Assembly: GCA_002400415.1 (NCBI GenBank)
Contig: DGQP01000007.1
Span: forward strand, 62,001-126,000
Direction of reading: 5' to 3'
Origin: Chitinophagaceae bacterium UBA4411
GTDB lineage: Bacteria > Bacteroidota > Bacteroidia > Chitinophagales > Chitinophagaceae
Length of the DNA stretch: 64,000 bases
A program made the position numbers and the translations under genes. This document shows, piece after piece, positions 1 through 8,721 of the stretch. Within the stretch, counting starts at the first letter, position 1, and every line of letters starts with the position of its first letter. The notes beneath the pieces are model-generated. The model was not told where the DNA came from. It searched no databases and worked only from the letters and a program-made list of their open reading frames with translations.

Positions 1-474
1 CAGGAAGTGGCCCGTCGGATCGGGAAAGATACCATGCAGACCTACCTGAATGCACTGGGATATGGGAAAAAATCAGATACGGATAAAGTGGTTATTACTT
101 CTGCCATTGATACGTTCTGGTTAGATAATTCCATTAAAGTAACACCGGACCAGCAACTGGGCCTGGTGAAAAAATTATACTTCGATGAACTGCCCGGTTT
201 CTTCAAAACCAACCAGGAAATGGTAAAAAGGGCCATGCTTTTTGAGAACAATACCAACTACCGCCTGGGATACAAAACCGGCTGGGGTTTCTGGAATGAA
301 CAAACGGGCAAACATCTTGGCTGGGTCGTGGGCTGGATCGAGGAAAACAACCATCCTTACTTTTTTGTGCTGAACCTGGAATCAAAGGATAAAAACTTTG
401 ATATGGTAACGGTACGCATGAAAATACTGAAAGATATCCTGAAGCAGCTGGGTTTTTTCGAGGGGAAAATGTAA
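1..474 (+). CDS. Class D (OXA-type) beta-lactamase, C-terminal part
   Basis: The frame is open at the window edge, so only the C-terminal 157 codons are present and the GTG at 7 is not a real start. The family hydrolyses beta-lactams in the periplasm with an acyl-serine mechanism. Visible family marks are DTFWLDN near residue 39, the KTG box in YKTGWGF near residue 92 and the following LGWVVGWIE strand. The usual YGN box is probably the LGYGKK stretch, where Asn is replaced by Lys. The active-site Ser and carbamylated Lys lie upstream of the window. A penicillin-binding sensor domain such as BlaR1 shares this fold and cannot be excluded without the N-terminus. Confidence 0.85.
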   Translation, partial: QEVARRIGKDTMQTYLNALGYGKKSDTDKVVITSAIDTFWLDNSIKVTPDQQLGLVKKLYFDELPGFFKTNQEMVKRAMLFENNTNYRLGYKTGWGFWNEQTGKHLGWVVGWIEENNHPYFFVLNLESKDKNFDMVTVRMKILKDILKQLGFFEGKM

Positions 475-608
475 TGTGAAAATTTGCGGATGTGCTAATT
501 TGGAAATGACGTTCTGCCTTTTGGTTATATTCCCAATGTGGCGTAATTCTTGATAAATCCAAGGGGTCTAACATTTTCATATTTACTGATTGATACATTC
601 AAATAAAA

Positions 609-1610
609 TTGACCTTCCAGTTTCAATATAATTACTACATCTGGCTGTTGGCAGCTGTTCTTATTTTCCTGCTGCTTTTCGGGTTGCTGCTGCAATGGAA
701 AAAGAAGGTAAGAAAGAAGATGGGTGACGAAAAGCTGGTGGCTGCTCTTGCCCAATCATTTTCACCTCTACTTTTTACTTCCAAATTCATTGTATTATCG
801 CTTGGATTTGCCGCAGGAGTCATTGCAGTGATGAACCCGAGACAACCAGGTGATGCAGATAGTGTGACCCGCAAAGGAATTGATGTGGTGGTGGCAATGG
901 ATGTAAGCAAGAGTATGCTGGCCGCTGACCTGGCACCCAGCCGGCTGGAAAGAGCCAAACAGTTTGTCAATAAACTGATGAATGAAATGCCGGATGACCG
1001 TATTGCTTTGGTATTGTTTGCGGGCAAGGCGTATATTCAAATGCCACTGACAACGGACCATGGGGCTGCACAATTCTTTGTTTCATCCGCCACTCCTGAT
1101 GCCGTACCACAGCAGGGAACCCTGATAAGTGATGCGCTGAACATGAGTGTGAACGCTTTTAATATTAAAGAAAGAAGGTTTAAAGCAATTGTACTAATCA
1201 GTGACGGGGAGGAACATGATGCACAAGCCATTGCCACAGCGGAAAAGCTGGCGGAGCAGGGTGTGCTGATCAATACAGTGGGAGTGGGTTCGCCGGAGGG
1301 ATCAACGATCACTGATCCTGCCACCGGGCAAAATAAACTGGATGAAGCCGGCAATGTGGTGGTGTCTAAACTGAATGAAGCAGTACTGAAGCAGGTGGCG
1401 GCTGCAACCAACGGGGTGTATGTTCGCCTGCAAAGCAGTGATGATGCCGTGAAAGAGATCAAATCACAATTAGGCCAGATAGAACGCAAAGCATTTAGTG
1501 ATATCTCGCTGGTGAATTATAAAACATTCTTTATGTGGTTTGCCGGAGCCATGTTCTTGTTATTACTGGCTGAGCATTTTATTCCGGAAACAAAGCGGGT
1601 AAAAATATGA
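609..1610 (+). CDS. batB: BatB-like von Willebrand factor A membrane protein
   Basis: This is a membrane-anchored VWA protein of the Bat (Bacteroides aerotolerance) family, whose molecular role is still unclear. A transmembrane segment near residues 9-28 and another near 55-75 precede the VWA domain, whose MIDAS motif DVSKS lies near residue 98. A C-terminal membrane helix (about 308-322) closes the protein. The start is TTG at 609; the next ATG would remove the first helix. It overlaps batC by 4 bases (ATGA), indicating translational coupling. BatA and BatB are paralogues; the position directly before the TPR gene favours BatB. No batA or batD lies beside it. Confidence 0.82.
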   Translation: MTFQFQYNYYIWLLAAVLIFLLLFGLLLQWKKKVRKKMGDEKLVAALAQSFSPLLFTSKFIVLSLGFAAGVIAVMNPRQPGDADSVTRKGIDVVVAMDVSKSMLAADLAPSRLERAKQFVNKLMNEMPDDRIALVLFAGKAYIQMPLTTDHGAAQFFVSSATPDAVPQQGTLISDALNMSVNAFNIKERRFKAIVLISDGEEHDAQAIATAEKLAEQGVLINTVGVGSPEGSTITDPATGQNKLDEAGNVVVSKLNEAVLKQVAAATNGVYVRLQSSDDAVKEIKSQLGQIERKAFSDISLVNYKTFFMWFAGAMFLLLLAEHFIPETKRVKI

Positions 1611-2236
1611 GGTATTTAATCACGATATTGATCCTGGCCGCATTTACCCGGTTACCTGCCCAAAAAGTAAATGAACTGATCCTTTCAGGCAATGATCTTT
1701 ACCGCCAGGGAAAATTTGAAGATGCGGAAAAAAAATATACGGAAGCCGTGAAACTGCAACCGGTTAATATAACGGCTAAATTTAACCTGGCTGCTGTCAT
1801 GTATAAGCTGGGCAAGCCGGAAGAGGCTAAGAAAATGTACACGGAACTGGCAACGATGGAAAAGGATGCTGCCATACGAAGTAAGGCCTGGTATAATAAA
1901 GGCGCTGTTTTGAGTAAAGAAAAAAAACTCGAAGAAAGTATTGAAGCGTATAAGAATGCTCTGAAATTAAACCCGGACGACCAGGAAGCCAGGGAAAACC
2001 TGCAAAAAGCCCTTATTGAACTGAAAAAGAAAGAACCTCCCAAAAAGAAAGAAGAAGATAACAAAAAGAAAAAGCAGGAGCAGCAACAAAAACAAAAACA
2101 GCAACAGCAGCCAAAGATGAACCAGAAAGAAGCTGAACAACGCCTGAAATTGCTGGAACAAAAGGAAAAAGAAGTGCAGCAACGCCTCCAGAAAGAAAAG
2201 GCCAAAAGCGGCGGCGGGCAGTCGAAAGACTGGTAA
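1607..2236 (+). CDS. batC: BatC-like TPR protein
   Basis: This is a secreted or periplasmic tetratricopeptide protein expected to act with BatB. A signal peptide covers about residues 1-19. TPR units run from about residue 22 to 135, with repeats such as GNDLYRQGKFEDAEKKYTEA and the later YNKGAVLSKEKKLEESIEAY. The last 70 residues are very rich in Lys, Gln and Glu and probably form a charged helical tail. Its ATG overlaps the batB stop. It is probably the last gene of the short batBC operon, since a new promoter precedes ispG. Confidence 0.82.
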   Translation: MRYLITILILAAFTRLPAQKVNELILSGNDLYRQGKFEDAEKKYTEAVKLQPVNITAKFNLAAVMYKLGKPEEAKKMYTELATMEKDAAIRSKAWYNKGAVLSKEKKLEESIEAYKNALKLNPDDQEARENLQKALIELKKKEPPKKKEEDNKKKKQEQQQKQKQQQQPKMNQKEAEQRLKLLEQKEKEVQQRLQKEKAKSGGGQSKDW

Positions 2237-2303
2237 CTCCGCCCATTCAGTATTGTGCCAATTAATAGCCGGATGCCCTGAACCTTGCATTCGTTTAGTT
2301 GTT

Positions 2304-2311
2304 TAAATTTG
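2304..2311 (+). promoter_or_regulatory. Bacteroidota -7 box upstream of ispG
   Basis: TAAATTTG matches the TAnnTTTG consensus recognised by the Bacteroidota housekeeping sigma factor. It lies 35 bases before the ispG ATG. A TTG about 16 bases upstream is a poor -33 element. Confidence 0.5.
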
Positions 2312-2345
2312 CACATTACCTGATTTTCATATTTCTTTATCTCTC

Positions 2346-4370
2346 ATGGAATTTTACAGCGAATCACTCACACATTATAAACGTCTTGCTACCAAAGAAG
2401 TAAAGATCGGCGACCTCCTGCTCGGTAATTTCAACCCGATACGGGTGCAGACAATGACTACTACTGATACAATGGATACTATTGCCACCGTGGAGCAAAG
2501 TATTCGCTGTATTGAAGCCGGCGCTGAACTGGTTCGCATTACTGCCCCTTCTAAAAAGGAAGCAGAGAATCTCCTCAACATAAAAAATGAACTGCATAAA
2601 AGAGGGTATACAACTCCATTGGTTGCTGATATTCATTTTACACCGAATGCGGCTGAGATCGCTGCAAGGATCGTGGAGAAAGTAAGAGTGAACCCCGGTA
2701 ATTACGTGGACAAGAAGAAATTTGAGCTGATCGAGTATACTGATACGGATTATGCAGAAGAGATTGACCGGATCACGGAACGGTTTACTCCACTGGTAAA
2801 AATTTGCAGGGAATATGGTACTGCCATGCGGATCGGCACCAATCACGGATCACTGAGCGACCGTATCATGAGCCGTTATGGTGATACTCCAATGGGTATG
2901 GTGGAGAGTGCGATGGAATTTTTGCGGATTGCCCGGTATGAAAGCTATCATAATATCATCCTGAGCATGAAGAGCAGTAACCCGCAGGTAATGGTACAGG
3001 CTTACCGGTTGCTGATTAAAACCATGTTTGATGAATTTGGAGAATGTTACCCCCTGCATTTAGGTGTTACGGAAGCAGGCGATGGTGAAGATGGAAGAAT
3101 AAAATCGGCAATCGGTATCGGATCATTATTGGAAGATGGTATCGGTGATACGATCCGTGTTTCCCTGACGGAAGATCCAGAACTGGAAATACCGGTTTGT
3201 AAAGACCTGGTGAAAAGATATGCGACAGAAGGCCGGATGCCAGAAGCAGGAAAAGAAGGGTCTGATAAAGCGATCAGGCATCAGGCATCAGGCATCAGAC
3301 TTCCTTACGATCCATTTAATTACCAGCGCAGGGAAACTTTTGCGGTAGATAATATCGGGAGTAAACATGTACCTGTTGTCATTGCTGACCTGAGTAAACT
3401 AGAAAAGATAACTCCTGCTCATTTACAAAGCGTAGGCTATACTTACGATGCCTTAACCGATAAATGGAATATTGGTGATGCAGCGGCAGATTATATTTTT
3501 ACGGGCCACCAGTTACTGGATTTTGCTTTGCCGGGTACTCTTAAAGTAATTGTCTACCCGGGGGCATGGTCAGGAGCTGATAAGACAACGTACTACCCGA
3601 TCTTCCAGGATAGCGGTTTTGCAGCAGCTGAAGAAAAAAGTGAATATATCAATTTTGTGATGATCGATTGTTTCAGTGATGAAACAGCGATCAATAACTA
3701 CACGTATCTTGATAAGTTAGCCAACGATCTTTCTGTAGTTATTTGCCTGAGCAGCGCCAATCAAAATGCGATGCAATCAGTCCGGCGTATGTTTGTCGAG
3801 CTGCAAAACAGGGATATCAAAAATCCGGTTGTGCTGATAACTGACAGCAGTTGGCAAACACCTGATGAACACCTGATCCATTTCGCAACAGAAACTGGTG
3901 CGTTGTTGCTTGATGGTTTTGGCGACGGGATTTGTTTGGGTTATAGCAGCAAAGCACAGATGGAAAACATTAAGGCCAAAGGCAGGACCTATCTCGAGGT
4001 AAAAGATATCTACCAGTTTACTAATAATACCGCTTTCTCTATCTTACAGGCCACCCGGACAAGAATATCGAAAACAGAATACATCAGTTGCCCGAGTTGC
4101 GGCCGCACTTTATTTGATCTTCAGGAAACAACAGCAAAGATCCGTTCCCGCACCAATCACCTGAAGGGAGTGAAGATCGCCATCATGGGTTGTATTGTGA
4201 ACGGCCCCGGTGAAATGGCCGATGCTGATTTTGGTTACGTGGGAAGCGGCCCCGGTAAAATCACATTATATAAAGGGAAAGAAGTGGTGAAAAAAAATGT
4301 GAATAGTGATGTGGCGGTGGATGAGCTTATTAACCTGCTGAAAGAGAACGAAGCCTGGATAGAACCATAA
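2346..4370 (+). CDS. ispG: 4-hydroxy-3-methylbut-2-enyl-diphosphate synthase (IspG, long form)
   Basis: IspG converts MEcPP to HMBPP in the MEP isoprenoid pathway using a [4Fe-4S] cluster. At 674 aa this is the three-domain type found in Bacteroidota, Chlamydiae and plants: an N-terminal TIM barrel (about 15-300), an inserted domain (about 330-560) and a C-terminal cluster-binding domain. Cluster ligands are visible as CPSCG near residue 587 and GCIVNGPGEM near residue 618. The linker between barrel and insert holds a 7-base tandem repeat (see separate entry). A TAnnTTTG box precedes the gene and the downstream yhhN-like gene follows after 8 bases, so they are probably cotranscribed. Confidence 0.95.
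   Translation: MEFYSESLTHYKRLATKEVKIGDLLLGNFNPIRVQTMTTTDTMDTIATVEQSIRCIEAGAELVRITAPSKKEAENLLNIKNELHKRGYTTPLVADIHFTPNAAEIAARIVEKVRVNPGNYVDKKKFELIEYTDTDYAEEIDRITERFTPLVKICREYGTAMRIGTNHGSLSDRIMSRYGDTPMGMVESAMEFLRIARYESYHNIILSMKSSNPQVMVQAYRLLIKTMFDEFGECYPLHLGVTEAGDGEDGRIKSAIGIGSLLEDGIGDTIRVSLTEDPELEIPVCKDLVKRYATEGRMPEAGKEGSDKAIRHQASGIRLPYDPFNYQRRETFAVDNIGSKHVPVVIADLSKLEKITPAHLQSVGYTYDALTDKWNIGDAAADYIFTGHQLLDFALPGTLKVIVYPGAWSGADKTTYYPIFQDSGFAAAEEKSEYINFVMIDCFSDETAINNYTYLDKLANDLSVVICLSSANQNAMQSVRRMFVELQNRDIKNPVVLITDSSWQTPDEHLIHFATETGALLLDGFGDGICLGYSSKAQMENIKAKGRTYLEVKDIYQFTNNTAFSILQATRTRISKTEYISCPSCGRTLFDLQETTAKIRSRTNHLKGVKIAIMGCIVNGPGEMADADFGYVGSGPGKITLYKGKEVVKKNVNSDVAVDELINLLKENEAWIEP
3273..3300 (+). 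repeat. 7-base tandem repeat inside ispG
   Basis: Four consecutive copies of ATCAGGC (the last is ATCAGAC) lie in the linker between the barrel and the inserted domain, residues about 310-319. Because the unit is 7 bases, gain or loss of one copy would shift the reading frame. Confidence 0.8.
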
Positions 4371-4378
4371 CTTGCTAT

Positions 4379-5059
4379 ATGAAGAAAATCAACTGGGTCA
4401 TTCTTTTCCTGTTAGTGCTGACAGGAAATATTGCCGGTATGTACATGGACAGCCCCTGGCTGGAAAAAATCACCAAGCCTTTATTAATGATCGTCATGAT
4501 CATTTACTTTGTTTCTTCCCTTACTACAGTTTCTTCCGGGCTAAAAAAATGGATCATAGCAGCTCTGGCTTTTTCCTGGCTGGGAGATGTATTGCTGATG
4601 TTTCAGCAGGGGAGGCCTGTCTTCTTTTTATTAGGGTTGTCAGCATTTTTGATAGCGCATCTGTTTTATATCTTCTTCTTTCACCGTGTCCGGGTTAATG
4701 AACAGGTAAAAAGCAGGTGGTGGTTACCGGCTGTTGTCGTTGTTTATTATGCAGTATTAATAGCTGTTCTCTATCCAAAACTCGGAGACATGAAAGTTCC
4801 GGTGCCGGTCTATGGTATTGTTATCAGTTTTATGTTGTTGCTGGCCCTGCATATGCTGTTTATTAAAAACAGCAAAGCAGGGCAGCTGATGATGGCCGGA
4901 GCTGTATTATTTATTTTATCGGATTCTGTATTAGCCATTAATAAATTCTACCAGCCTTTTGAAGCAGCAGGACTTGCTGTTATGCTTACTTACGGGATAG
5001 CGCAACTACTGATTACCAGAGGAGCTATCGCTTATATCAGTTCGAAAAGAAGCAAATAG
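4379..5059 (+). CDS. YhhN (TMEM86) family membrane protein
   Basis: This is a polytopic inner-membrane protein of about seven or eight helices. It matches the YhhN/TMEM86 family, whose animal members are lysoplasmalogenases; bacterial function is less certain. Family features seen are KPLLM near residue 34, the FSWLGDVLLMF stretch near residue 65 and the GLSAFLIAH segment near residue 82. The ATG at 4379 follows the ispG stop by 8 bases, suggesting readthrough from the ispG promoter. Confidence 0.8.
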   Translation: MKKINWVILFLLVLTGNIAGMYMDSPWLEKITKPLLMIVMIIYFVSSLTTVSSGLKKWIIAALAFSWLGDVLLMFQQGRPVFFLLGLSAFLIAHLFYIFFFHRVRVNEQVKSRWWLPAVVVVYYAVLIAVLYPKLGDMKVPVPVYGIVISFMLLLALHMLFIKNSKAGQLMMAGAVLFILSDSVLAINKFYQPFEAAGLAVMLTYGIAQLLITRGAIAYISSKRSK

Positions 5060-5086
5060 TATCTTAGCCGTTCTAAAACCAATTCA

Positions 5087-6034
5087 TTGAACAGGGTAGA
5101 CCGTCTGCACGCCATACTGGTGCATCTGCAAAGTAAAAAGAGAGTGACTGCACAGGAACTGGCCGATCGTTTTGGTCTCAGCCTTCGCACTGTGTACCGT
5201 GATGTAAAGGCTTTGGATGAAAGCGGTATCCCGGTTATTGGTGAAGCAGGGATCGGTTATTCTATAATGGAAGGATACCGGCTGCCGCCTGTTATGTTCA
5301 CACAAGAAGAAGCTTCTTCTTTATTACTGGGAGGAAAATTGGTGCAGCAGTTTACAGACGCCTCTGTAAAAAAATATTTTGATTCTGCCATGTTCAAAAT
5401 CAAAGCTGTGCTGCGATCTGCAGATAAAGATTATGTGGAACAGTTGGACGAAAAGATTGCTGTCCATACAGGCCCTGTACCGGTAAATACTTCAGAACAG
5501 CTTTATCTCTCCACGATGCACCAGGCTATTGTTGATAAGAAAGTGATCCGGCTGGAATATTTCTCTTCCTATAAAGAAGAAACAACAATACGCGATGCTG
5601 AACCGATCGGGCTGTTTTACTACGCACAAGCCTGGCATTTTATCGGCTGGTGCCGGTTACGGAAAGATTACAGGGATTTCCGGCTGGACAGAATCCGGAA
5701 GCTCCTTATTATGGAAGAACGCTTTGATGACACGCCACATCCCTCGCTGAAAGAGTATATTCAGCAAATGACAGAGGAAAGAGAAATGCAGGAGATCATT
5801 GTCAGCTTTAAAAAAGAGGCCGCCCGTTATATGCTGACCCAGAAATATTATCAGGGCTTTGTGTCGCAGGAAGAAAAAGAAGGAAGGGTCTATATGCGTT
5901 TTCTCACTTCTTACCCCGAACCTTTTTGCCGCTGGTTGCTGATGTACACCAGCTCCGCAAGGATTGAATCACCATATTCACTGAAAGAAATAGTAGGAAA
6001 ACTTCTTAAAGAACTGGCGGAGCACTATAAATAA
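5087..6034 (+). CDS. HTH-WYL transcriptional regulator (YafY type)
   Basis: A DNA-binding protein with an N-terminal DeoR-like winged helix (about residues 1-55, with VTAQELADRFGLSLRTVYRD) and a WYL domain (about 140-215), which in this family senses ligands, often nucleic-acid related. The C-terminal WCX-like region follows. The start is TTG at 5087, since no ATG exists upstream in frame and the helix begins directly (NRVDRLHAIL). It sits just upstream of the GyrI-like and VOC genes and may control them; this is a guess from position. Confidence 0.85.
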   Translation: MNRVDRLHAILVHLQSKKRVTAQELADRFGLSLRTVYRDVKALDESGIPVIGEAGIGYSIMEGYRLPPVMFTQEEASSLLLGGKLVQQFTDASVKKYFDSAMFKIKAVLRSADKDYVEQLDEKIAVHTGPVPVNTSEQLYLSTMHQAIVDKKVIRLEYFSSYKEETTIRDAEPIGLFYYAQAWHFIGWCRLRKDYRDFRLDRIRKLLIMEERFDDTPHPSLKEYIQQMTEEREMQEIIVSFKKEAARYMLTQKYYQGFVSQEEKEGRVYMRFLTSYPEPFCRWLLMYTSSARIESPYSLKEIVGKLLKELAEHYK

Positions 6035-6110
6035 TTTTCATCGCCCAAAACATCCTGACACAGGGCTGTCACTATCCCGTCGTTTTTTTGAGTAACAAAA
6101 CATTAAAACG

Positions 6111-6560
6111 ATGAACACAAAGTCAATTCCAGCTATCCCGGTTATTTTCTTTACTGCCCGGACGAGCCTGAAAGACATTCAGCAATTTGTAGGCAAGGTG
6201 GCTGAACAACTCTATTCGGAAGCAGCCCGCCGGCATTTACTTCCAACCGGCCCCCTGCACTGGATCTATAATGGAGCCGATGGTAAACCGGATACTATTT
6301 TCACCCTAGAGATATGTTTGCCGGTAAACAAAGAACCGGCAGAAGAATCTGTTTTTCTTTTTAAGGAATTACCTCCTTTTAATTGTGTAAGTGTTATGCA
6401 TCATGGAGCCTGGGATCACCTGTATGAAACCTACGACCGGGTGATCGGGGATATTTATGCCAGCGGCAAACAGATGACGGGTTTTTGCAGGGAGCAATAC
6501 CTGTATATGGATTTTAATAACCCGGTGAACAACCTGACCGAAGTGCAAATTGGTATTTAA
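6111..6560 (+). CDS. GyrI-like small-molecule-binding protein
   Basis: A stand-alone GyrI-like (BltR/AraC effector-binding) domain of 149 aa. The fold binds small aromatic or cationic compounds in regulators and also occurs alone. Recognisable parts are the first strand with IPVIFFTARTSL, the central WIYNGADG turn, and the VMHHGAWDHLYETYDRV helix typical of the family. It lies 76 bases after the WYL regulator gene and 14 bases before a VOC gene, so these may form a small stress-response unit. Confidence 0.72.
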   Translation: MNTKSIPAIPVIFFTARTSLKDIQQFVGKVAEQLYSEAARRHLLPTGPLHWIYNGADGKPDTIFTLEICLPVNKEPAEESVFLFKELPPFNCVSVMHHGAWDHLYETYDRVIGDIYASGKQMTGFCREQYLYMDFNNPVNNLTEVQIGI

Positions 6561-6574
6561 GTAAATCATGTCAG

Positions 6575-7039
6575 ATGAAAACATTGATCCTGTCACTGCT
6601 GGCAACAGGTTTGCTGGCTGTGACCACGGAAAAACAATCAAAAAATGATAAACTAGGGAATATAATAATGAATGCTGGTATTATAACTGCCAAGCTGAGG
6701 GAGACAAAAGAGTTTTATACCACTGTATTGGGTTTTACAGTAAAATTTGAGAACGAATGGTTTGTTTTACTGCAAACTCCCGGTGGAGAAGATATGATCA
6801 GTTTTTTACAAGCAGGGCATCCTTCGCAACAGCCCGTTTTCCAGCAGGCTTTTCCCGGCAAAGGTGTTTACCTGACTGTTGAATTGGAAAATGTGGATGA
6901 AATTTATGCACAAATCAAAAGGAAAAATGTGCCGGTTGAAGTGGAATTACGCAATGAAACCTGGGGTGACCGGCATTTCGCAATTATTGACCCGAATGGG
7001 ATCGGTATCGAGATCGTCAGGTACACAGCACCACAATGA
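6575..7039 (+). CDS. VOC (glyoxalase/bleomycin resistance) family protein
   Basis: A single vicinal-oxygen-chelate domain begins at NAGIITAKLRETKEFYTT and ends with the DPNGIGIEIV motif. Members include glyoxalases, dioxygenases and drug-binding resistance proteins; no substrate can be assigned. The first 31 codons look like a signal-peptide-like stretch (MKTLILSLLATGLLAV). The alternative ATG at 6668, with AGGG upstream, would give a compact cytoplasmic VOC protein of 123 aa and fits the family better. Both starts are possible. Confidence 0.78.
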   Translation: MKTLILSLLATGLLAVTTEKQSKNDKLGNIIMNAGIITAKLRETKEFYTTVLGFTVKFENEWFVLLQTPGGEDMISFLQAGHPSQQPVFQQAFPGKGVYLTVELENVDEIYAQIKRKNVPVEVELRNETWGDRHFAIIDPNGIGIEIVRYTAPQ

Positions 7040-7103
7040 TTCCTTTCAACAGTTGCTTGCAGGGAAAAGCTGATGCAGTACATTTGAGGGAATAAACAAT
7101 AAT

Positions 7104-8702
7104 ATGCGGACAGATTTTTTGGTAATTGGTTCAGGTATTGCAGGACTTACGTATGCTTTAAAGGTGGCGCAGGAGTTTCCCGATAAAAAAGTAGTGGTGA
7201 TGACGAAGGCCACTGCAGACGAAACCAACACTAAGTATGCACAGGGCGGTATTGCCGTGGTGAATGACCTGGAGAATGACAGCTTTGAAAAGCATATTGA
7301 AGATACACTCATTGCCGGTGATGGTTTGTGTAATGAAAAAGTAGTGGAGATTGTTGTAAAGGAAGGCCCTGACAGGGTGAATGAGATCATTGAATGGGGT
7401 GCCAGGTTCGATAAAGAGAAAGATGGTGATTATAAATTGGGAAAAGAAGGAGGTCACTCCGAATACCGCATCCTGCATCATAAGGATATAACAGGTAAGG
7501 AAATGGAACGGGCATTGATAGATGCGGTGGCTGCCCAAAAGAATATTGAATTCATCAAACATTGTTTTGTTATTGATATCATTACCCAGCACCATTTGGG
7601 TTACCTGGTTACTAAATCAACACCGGATATTGAATGTTATGGTGTCTACGTACTGAACCTGGAAACAAACCATATTGAGAAAATCCTGGCGAAAATTACA
7701 TTACTCGCTACGGGTGGTAACGGGCAGGTGTACCGGACCACCACCAATCCATCAATAGCTACCGGGGACGGAGTAGCGATGGTCTACCGGGCCAAAGGCC
7801 GTATAGAAAATATGGAGTTTATACAATTTCACCCGACAGCATTGTATGAACCCGGGTTAAAAGGACAGGCTTTCCTGATCACGGAAGCAGTGAGGGGTGA
7901 TGGAGGAATTTTGCGGAATAAGAACGGGGAGGCCTTCATGGAAAAATATGATCCGAGAAAGGACCTGGCGCCGAGAGATATTGTGGCAAGGGCGATAGAT
8001 AGCGAGATGAAACGAACCGGTACAGAACATGTGTGGCTGGATTGCCGCCATTTCAGTAAAGAAAAATTCATTGAACATTTCCCCAATATTTATGAGAAAT
8101 GTTTATCTGTTGGAATTGATATTACCCAACACATGATCCCGGTTTCACCGGCAGCCCATTATAGTTGCGGGGGTATTAAAACTGATGAGTGGGGCCGGAG
8201 CTCAGTTAAGAATTTGTATGCGTGCGGGGAGTGTTCCAGTACAGGTTTGCATGGGGCCAACAGGCTGGCCAGTAATTCACTATTGGAAGCTATGGTATTT
8301 GCTCACCGGTGTTTTATTGACGTAAAAGAAAAAGTGAGATCAGTTGAGATCAGAGAGAATATCCCGGACTGGAATGCCCGGGGCACGGCTGAGCCGAAGG
8401 AAATGATCCTGATTACGCAAAGCCTGAAGGAACTGCAACTGGTGATGAGTGATTATGTCGGCATTGTACGTAATGATGTGCGTCTGCAAAGGGCGATGCA
8501 CCGCCTGGACCTGTTATGGGAAGAAACCGAACAACTTTATCAAAACACTTCATTATCCACTCAGTTGATGGAGTTGCGTAATATGATCACGGTTGGATAC
8601 CTGATTGTTAAGGGAGCTGCTTTCCGCAAAGAAAGCCGCGGCCTGCATTTCAATACTGATTACCCGGATCAAAGTGCACTGGTGCAGAATATAGTGTTGT
8701 AG
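7104..8702 (+). CDS. nadB: L-aspartate oxidase
   Basis: NadB oxidises L-aspartate to iminoaspartate with FAD, the first step of de novo NAD synthesis. The FAD-binding GSGIAG fingerprint is at residues 9-14, followed by the TKYAQGGIA segment, HPTALYEP near residue 248 and the GLHGANRLASNSLLEA signature near residue 384. The 532 aa length is normal. No nadA or nadC is adjacent. It is followed within 20 bases by an acyltransferase gene that has its own possible promoter box. Confidence 0.95.
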   Translation: MRTDFLVIGSGIAGLTYALKVAQEFPDKKVVVMTKATADETNTKYAQGGIAVVNDLENDSFEKHIEDTLIAGDGLCNEKVVEIVVKEGPDRVNEIIEWGARFDKEKDGDYKLGKEGGHSEYRILHHKDITGKEMERALIDAVAAQKNIEFIKHCFVIDIITQHHLGYLVTKSTPDIECYGVYVLNLETNHIEKILAKITLLATGGNGQVYRTTTNPSIATGDGVAMVYRAKGRIENMEFIQFHPTALYEPGLKGQAFLITEAVRGDGGILRNKNGEAFMEKYDPRKDLAPRDIVARAIDSEMKRTGTEHVWLDCRHFSKEKFIEHFPNIYEKCLSVGIDITQHMIPVSPAAHYSCGGIKTDEWGRSSVKNLYACGECSSTGLHGANRLASNSLLEAMVFAHRCFIDVKEKVRSVEIRENIPDWNARGTAEPKEMILITQSLKELQLVMSDYVGIVRNDVRLQRAMHRLDLLWEETEQLYQNTSLSTQLMELRNMITVGYLIVKGAAFRKESRGLHFNTDYPDQSALVQNIVL

Positions 8703-8707
8703 TTGGC

Positions 8708-8715
8708 TATCTTTG
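8708..8715 (+). promoter_or_regulatory. Possible TAnnTTTG promoter box
   Basis: TATCTTTG fits the Bacteroidota -7 consensus and lies only 6 bases before the ATG at 8722, which would give an almost leaderless mRNA. No -33 TTG is seen at the usual spacing, so this could be chance. Confidence 0.3.
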
Positions 8716-8721
8716 CGCATC

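Noticed and set aside
7..474. GTG start of the first gene at position 7
   Set aside because: The frame is open to the window edge and the beta-lactamase active-site serine region is missing, so the gene starts upstream.
1699..2316. Long antisense reading frame rich in Phe, Ser and Cys opposite batC
   Set aside because: It is the complement of the Lys/Gln-rich tail of BatC and shows no domain.
8713..8721. TTG start of the acyltransferase at 8713
   Set aside because: It falls inside a TAnnTTTG box, and ATG 8722 gives a normal N-terminal membrane helix.
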